Below, one piece after another: positions 59,770-64,000 of a stretch of DNA of 64,000 nucleotides. The notes beneath the pieces are model-generated. The model worked only from the letters and a program-made list of their open reading frames with translations. It was not told the origin of the DNA and ran no database searches. Source of the stretch: an uncultured Pelagibacteraceae bacterium (GTDB lineage: Bacteria > Pseudomonadota > Alphaproteobacteria > Pelagibacterales > Pelagibacteraceae). The translations under genes and the position numbers were made by a program. Within the stretch, counting starts at the first letter, position 1. Each line of letters begins with the position of its first letter. The DNA lies in the NCBI GenBank assembly GCA_902528375.1, contig CABZSS010000001.1:62001-126000 (forward strand), written 5' to 3'.

Positions 59770-60452
59770 TGAATTCATCGGTCATTATCTTCCCTGGATC
59801 TAATTGTGATAGGGATATGGATGTTGCATTAAAAAAGTTTGGTTTTAGAAATAAAATGGTATGGCATGATGATGATAAGTTACCTAAAAGTGACTTAATT
59901 GTCTTGCCAGGTGGTTTTTCTTATGGGGATTATCTAAGATGTGGAAGTATAGCTGGAAAATCTAAAATTATTCAATCAGTTATAGATTTTGCAAACTCTG
60001 GTGGTTTAGTTTTGGGTATTTGCAATGGATTTCAAATCTTAACTGAGACAGGGTTATTAAAAGGAGTTCTCCAACAAAATAAAAATATTGAATTTATTTG
60101 TAAAAATATATTCATCAAAATTAATAATAGTGAAAATAAGTTTTTTTCAAATATAGAGAAAAATGTTTTAGAACTTCACATAGCACACAACGAAGGTAAT
60201 TATTTTTGCTCAGATGATGAACTAAAGTCTTTAGAAGATAATAATCAAATTGCAGCTTATTATTGTACCTCAGACGGAAAAATAGATGAAAAATCAAATC
60301 CAAACGGAGCAATAAAAAATATCGCTGGAATTTTCAATGAAAAGAAAAATATTTTAGGAATGATGCCTCATCCAGAAAGAATGATAGATCAATACCTCTC
60401 TGGTGAAGATGGTTCAGTATTTTTTGAAAATTTAATTAGGAATTTAAAATAA
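59769..60452 (+). CDS. purQ: FGAM synthase glutaminase subunit PurQ
   Basis: A 227-aa class I glutamine amidotransferase. The nucleophile cysteine is in LGICNGFQ near residue 84, and the catalytic His-Glu in MMPHPERM near 197-204. It supplies ammonia to PurL. It is coupled to purS and purL by 1-bp overlaps. Confidence 0.97.
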   Translation: MNSSVIIFPGSNCDRDMDVALKKFGFRNKMVWHDDDKLPKSDLIVLPGGFSYGDYLRCGSIAGKSKIIQSVIDFANSGGLVLGICNGFQILTETGLLKGVLQQNKNIEFICKNIFIKINNSENKFFSNIEKNVLELHIAHNEGNYFCSDDELKSLEDNNQIAAYYCTSDGKIDEKSNPNGAIKNIAGIFNEKKNILGMMPHPERMIDQYLSGEDGSVFFENLIRNLK

Positions 60453-62641
60453 TGGAAGTGAATGAAAAAATTGCTGTAGAACACGGTTTAAAACCTGATG
60501 AATACCAGAAAATTTGTGATTTATTAAAGCGTGTTCCAAATTTAACCGAACTTGGAATTTTTTCAGCAATGTGGAATGAACATTGTTCCTACAAATCTTC
60601 AAGATTACATTTGAAAAAATTAAATACTAAGGGAAAAAAGGTAATTCAAGGACCTGGTGAAAATGCTGGTGTCATTGATATTGGAGATGATGATGCAATA
60701 GTTTTTAAAATTGAAAGTCATAACCATCCTTCATTTATAGAGCCCTACCAAGGTGCTGCAACCGGTGTTGGTGGAATAATGCGAGATGTTTTTACAATGG
60801 GTGCAAGACCCATTGCAAATTTAAATTCAATTCATTTTGGTTCGACACAACATAAAAAAACTAAAAATTTATTAAGAGGTGTTGTTAAAGGTATTGGTGG
60901 TTACGGGAATTGTATAGGAGTTCCAACTATAGCTGGTCAAACTTGTTTTGATCAATCTTATAATGGAAACATTTTAGTAAACGCAATGACATTGGGATTA
61001 GTTAATAAAAATAAAATTTTCTACTCAAAAGCTGCAGGAATAAATAAACCAGTTATATATGTTGGATCAAAAACTGGAAGAGATGGTATTCATGGAGCAA
61101 GTATGGCATCAGCAATATTCGATGACAAAATTGAAGAAAAAAAACCAACTGTTCAAGTTGGAGATCCTTTTACTGAAAAACTTCTTTTAGAAGCTTGCTT
61201 AGAACTAATGTCCGATAAATCAATCATAGCAATACAAGATATGGGTGCTGCTGGTTTAACTTCTTCAAGTATTGAAATGGCGTCAAAAGGAAATTTAGGC
61301 ATTGAATTAAATTTAGATAAAGTTCCATGTCGAGAAGAAAAAATGACACCTTATGAAATTATGTTATCCGAAAGCCAGGAGAGAATGTTGATAGTTTTAG
61401 AAAACGGCAAAGAAGATAGTGCCAAAAAGATATTTGATAAGTGGAATTTGGATTTTGCAGTAATTGGTAAAACAACTAACTCCAAAAATATTGAATTATA
61501 TTTTGAAAAAGAAAAAGTCGCCAATATTCCAATAAAGTTTTTGGCAAATGAAGCTCCAATGTACGATAGGCCATGGAAGAAAACAAAAGTTCCTCAAAAG
61601 ATTAAATTTTCAAACAATAATTTTAAAAAATTAAAATTTAATGATGTCATAAAGAAAATGATTTCAAATCCAAACATTTGTTCAAAACAATGGATATGGG
61701 AACAATATGATCATACTGTAATGGGTGATACAATTCAAAAACCCGGAGGTGATGCAGGCGTTGTAAGAGTACACGGCACAAGGAAAGCAGTTGCCTCATC
61801 AGTTGATTCATCAGCCTCTTATTGTTACGCACATCCATTCACCGGAGGTAAACAAGTGGTTTGCGAAGCTTGGAGAAATTTGGTTTCAGTTGGTGCAGAA
61901 CCTATAGCAATAACAAATTGTTTAAATTTTGGAAATCCTGAGAAAAAAGAAAACATGGGGGAATTTGTTGAGTGTATTGATGGGATTAATGAGGCGAGTA
62001 AATATTTAAATTTTCCTGTGGTTTCAGGAAACGTATCATTCTACAATGAGACAAAAGATAAGGGTATTAAACCTACACCAACAATTGGAGGTGTTGGCTT
62101 ACTTAAAGATTATGAAAACATAATAAGTATGAATTTTAAATCAAAAGGAAATTTAGTATTAGCGATTGGAAAAACAGAAGGTAGTATAGATCAAAGTGTT
62201 TTTGCCAAAGTAATTTTAGATGAAAAAAAAGGACCCCCACCTGAAATAAACTTATTTAATGAAAAAAATAATGGGGAAACAATTTTAAAAATTATTAATG
62301 AAAAATTAGCTTTATCAGTCCACGATGTGTCTCTTGGTGGAATAATGATTGCTGCTCTAAAAATGTGTATAAAAGGCAATAAGGGAGTTAAATTTTACAA
62401 ATTCAAAGGTTTGATAAACATTTATCAATATTTTTTTTCAGAAGATCAAGGCAGATACATTATTGAGGTAGATAAAAATAATCTTAAAAAAGTAGAGAGT
62501 ATTTTAAAGAAAAATTCTGTACATTTTGATTTATTAGGAGAAACAACTGATAAAGAGATCATCATAAATGATGAGTTAACTTTTACAGTAGACAAGGTAG
62601 CAGAATTTTATAAAGGTTGGTTGTATAAATACATGAGTTAA
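60452..62641 (+). CDS. purL: FGAM synthase subunit PurL (small form)
   Basis: A 729-aa ATP-dependent amidating subunit of the small class that needs PurS and Pur[15 protein letters not shown] near residue 40, [28 protein letters not shown] and the second-half HDVSLGG motif are all intact. bolA follows after 2 bp. Confidence 0.98.
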   Translation: MEVNEKIAVEHGLKPDEYQKICDLLKRVPNLTELGIFSAMWNEHCSYKSSRLHLKKLNTKGKKVIQGPGENAGVIDIGDDDAIVFKIESHNHPSFIEPYQGAATGVGGIMRDVFTMGARPIANLNSIHFGSTQHKKTKNLLRGVVKGIGGYGNCIGVPTIAGQTCFDQSYNGNILVNAMTLGLVNKNKIFYSKAAGINKPVIYVGSKTGRDGIHGASMASAIFDDKIEEKKPTVQVGDPFTEKLLLEACLELMSDKSIIAIQDMGAAGLTSSSIEMASKGNLGIELNLDKVPCREEKMTPYEIMLSESQERMLIVLENGKEDSAKKIFDKWNLDFAVIGKTTNSKNIELYFEKEKVANIPIKFLANEAPMYDRPWKKTKVPQKIKFSNNNFKKLKFNDVIKKMISNPNICSKQWIWEQYDHTVMGDTIQKPGGDAGVVRVHGTRKAVASSVDSSASYCYAHPFTGGKQVVCEAWRNLVSVGAEPIAITNCLNFGNPEKKENMGEFVECIDGINEASKYLNFPVVSGNVSFYNETKDKGIKPTPTIGGVGLLKDYENIISMNFKSKGNLVLAIGKTEGSIDQSVFAKVILDEKKGPPPEINLFNEKNNGETILKIINEKLALSVHDVSLGGIMIAALKMCIKGNKGVKFYKFKGLINIYQYFFSEDQGRYIIEVDKNNLKKVESILKKNSVHFDLLGETTDKEIIINDELTFTVDKVAEFYKGWLYKYMS

Positions 62642-62643
62642 TT

Positions 62644-62874
62644 ATGGCGATGGATTTAAAAGAAATTGAAAAGATGATTAAGGAGGCTCTGCCAGATGCC
62701 TCCATTGATATACAAGATCTTGCTGGTGACGGGAATCACTATTCCGCCACAGTGACTTCTTCTGAATTTAAAGGTAAAAATAAAGTACAACAGCATAAAA
62801 TGGTGTATGATGCTCTTAAAGGAAAAATGGGAAACGAGCTTCATGCTCTAGCTCTTAAGACAAAGGAAAACTAA
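62644..62874 (+). CDS. BolA-family protein
   Basis: A 76-aa class II BolA-like protein. DGNHYSATVTSSEFKGKNKVQQHKMVYDAL contains the conserved His used for Fe-S binding with monothiol glutaredoxin. It overlaps grxD by 1 bp; adjacency of bolA and grxD is a strong functional link (Fe-S cluster trafficking or iron sensing). Confidence 0.93.
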   Translation: MAMDLKEIEKMIKEALPDASIDIQDLAGDGNHYSATVTSSEFKGKNKVQQHKMVYDALKGKMGNELHALALKTKEN

Positions 62875-63206
62875 TGGATCAACAAGTTAAAGAACAAATA
62901 GAAAATTCAATAAACAGCAGTGACGTTTGTTTATTTATGAAAGGAAGTCCAGAAGCTCCTCAATGTGGTTTCTCAATGGCTGTCTCTAACATCTTAAAAA
63001 TTTTGGAAGTAAAATATCAAAGTGTTGATGTGTTAAAAGATCAAAAAATTCGTGAAGGTATTAAAATTTATAGTGAGTGGCCAACGATCCCTCAACTTTA
63101 TATTAAAAAAGAATTCGTTGGTGGATGTGATATTATCAAAGAAATGTTTGAAAATGGAGAACTAAAAAAGGTTTTCGACGAAAAAGGTATAGGGTATAAA
63201 AAGTAA
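62874..63206 (+). CDS. grxD: Monothiol glutaredoxin (Grx4 type)
   Basis: A 110-aa protein with the monothiol active site written CGFS in EAPQCGFSMAVS near residues 30-33. WPTIPQLYIKKEFVGGCDI is the glutathione-binding region. It carries a [2Fe-2S] cluster jointly with BolA. It converges with rpsD with 2 bp between stops. Confidence 0.96.
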   Translation: MDQQVKEQIENSINSSDVCLFMKGSPEAPQCGFSMAVSNILKILEVKYQSVDVLKDQKIREGIKIYSEWPTIPQLYIKKEFVGGCDIIKEMFENGELKKVFDEKGIGYKK

Positions 63207-63208
63207 TA

Positions 63209-63826
63209 TTATCTAGAGTAATATTCAATTACTAGATTTGGCTCCATAACAACAGGATAAGGAACTTCTTCAAACTTCGGTGTTCTTACAAACTTAATTG
63301 TTCTTTTCTTCTCATCTACTTGTAAATACTCAGGAATATCTCTTTCTTTATTTGCTAAAGCAATATCAATAATTGCTAGCTGTTTTGACTTATCTTTTAT
63401 TTCAATTGTATCCTCTTCACCCAACAGATAACTCGATATATTTACTTTTTTTCCATTCACTTTTACATGTCCATGATTAATAAACTGTCTTGATGAAAAA
63501 ATAGTACTAGAAAATTTTGCTCTGTAAATAACAGCATCTAATCTTCTCTCTAATAATCCTATTAAATTTTCAGCTGTATCCCCTTTTTTCATAATGGCTT
63601 TTCTGTAAACATTTCTGAATTGTCGCTCATTAATATTTCCGTAATATGATTTTAGTTTTTGTTTTGCTTGAAGTTGGGTTCCGTAATCTGAAAGTTTAGA
63701 ATTTTTTGACTGTCCGTGTTGTCCTGGAGGGTATGCTCTTTTATTAAAAGGGCTTTTTGGTCTTCCCCAAAGGTTAACTTTTAACCTTCTATCAATTTTA
63801 TGTTTAGAATTTAATCTTTTTGTCAT
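63209..63826 (-). CDS. rpsD: 30S ribosomal protein S4
   Basis: A 205-aa assembly-initiating protein. The N-terminus lacks zinc cysteines. The S4 domain ([33 protein letters not shown]) spans about 92-125. It is separate from the alpha operon, as usual in Alphaproteobacteria, and has its own promoter. Confidence 0.98.
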   Translation of the reverse strand: MTKRLNSKHKIDRRLKVNLWGRPKSPFNKRAYPPGQHGQSKNSKLSDYGTQLQAKQKLKSYYGNINERQFRNVYRKAIMKKGDTAENLIGLLERRLDAVIYRAKFSSTIFSSRQFINHGHVKVNGKKVNISSYLLGEEDTIEIKDKSKQLAIIDIALANKERDIPEYLQVDEKKRTIKFVRTPKFEEVPYPVVMEPNLVIEYYSR

Positions 63827-63838
63827 TTAGTGAAATGG

Positions 63839-63866
63839 TTTATAAACTTAACATCTTATTTGTCAA
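63839..63866 (-). promoter_or_regulatory. Promoter of rpsD
   Basis: On the minus strand TTGACA (63866-63861), a 16-bp spacer and TATAAA (63844-63839) lie between the upstream methyltransferase gene stop and the rpsD start. The match to consensus is strong, and the first nine bases (TTGACAAAT) equal those of the rpsL promoter. Confidence 0.7.
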
Positions 63867-64000
63867 TTAACGTTTTTTCCCTAAACTTGCAAATACACTT
63901 GATAAAATACGTGTTTCTTTATCTGAAAGTTCCATTCGGTAAAAAATATTTCTTAAATTCTCAAGCATTAAGGGTTTTTTTTCTTTATTCTTAAAAAAGT
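63867..64000 (-). CDS. C-terminal end of a TrmJ-like RNA methyltransferase (partial)
   Basis: An open frame enters from the right edge and stops at 63867-63869. It ends with KKPLMLENLRNIFYRMELSDKET (shown in part) and SSVFASLGKKR. This resembles the C-terminal helical tail of TrmJ-type tRNA 2'-O-methyltransferases, where a LRxxFxR motif is followed by a short helix. Only about 44 residues are visible and the catalytic SPOUT domain lies outside the window, so the name is tentative. Confidence 0.55.
   Translation of the reverse strand, partial: FFKNKEKKPLMLENLRNIFYRMELSDKETRILSSVFASLGKKR

Overview
This window is a stretch of a small, very AT-rich (roughly 30 % GC by eye), tightly packed alphaproteobacterial genome. 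Gene order and protein style (Lys/Asn/Ile-rich proteins, 1-4 bp gaps or start/stop overlaps, almost no spacers) fit the marine SAR11 clade (Candidatus Pelagibacter or a close relative). Alphaproteobacterial hallmarks include pyrB-pyrC'-plsY-topA, purS-purQ-purL-bolA-grxD-rpsD and sfsA-map. The genus is an inference; no rRNA gene is present to confirm it.

Layout. 1-3.9 kb (minus): an O-methyltransferase and gatCAB for tRNA-dependent amidation. 3.9-10.3 kb (plus): ruvX, pyrB, an HxH-less dihydroorotase-like pyrC, plsY, topA and a RidA-family gene. 10.3-16.2 kb: ugd-galU (UDP-glucuronate), panC, mgtE, lipB and an RluC-like pseudouridine synthase. 16.2-44.8 kb (all minus): one 28.5-kb translation/transcription block, read from high to low coordinate as tRNA-Tyr, tRNA-Gly, tuf, tRNA-Trp, secE, nusG, rplKAJL, rpoBC, rpsL, rpsG, fusA, then the S10, spc and alpha operons to rplQ. 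rpmD is missing between rpsE and rplO, and tuf is not next to fusA.

44.9-53.8 kb is the only accessory-looking region. It holds rlmB, two divergent GT-C/ArnT-like membrane glycosyltransferases, and between them a 4.1-kb segment bounded by a 45-bp direct repeat. That repeat is the 5' half of tRNA-Thr(UGU): a half gene on the left and the complete gene on the right. The segment carries a GDSL esterase (TesA-like) head to head with a YbbA/YbbP-like ABC transporter, plus a second 16-bp direct repeat just inside each end. No integrase is visible. This is the most noteworthy structure in the window. nadK and tRNA-Leu(UAA) follow.

53.8-56 kb (minus): azlD, azlC, a gamma-glutamylcyclotransferase-like gene and a CinA/MoaB-type gene. 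56-63.2 kb (plus): sfsA, map, then a purine-synthesis run purB-purC-purS-purQ-purL followed by bolA and grxD. The end holds rpsD (minus) and the C-terminus of a TrmJ-like RNA methyltransferase running off the window.

Regulatory signals legible by eye include strong sigma70-type promoters with 16-bp spacers before rpsL, rpsM and rpsD, one before the tRNA-Tyr operon, and competing hairpins in the rpsL and tRNA-Tyr leaders.
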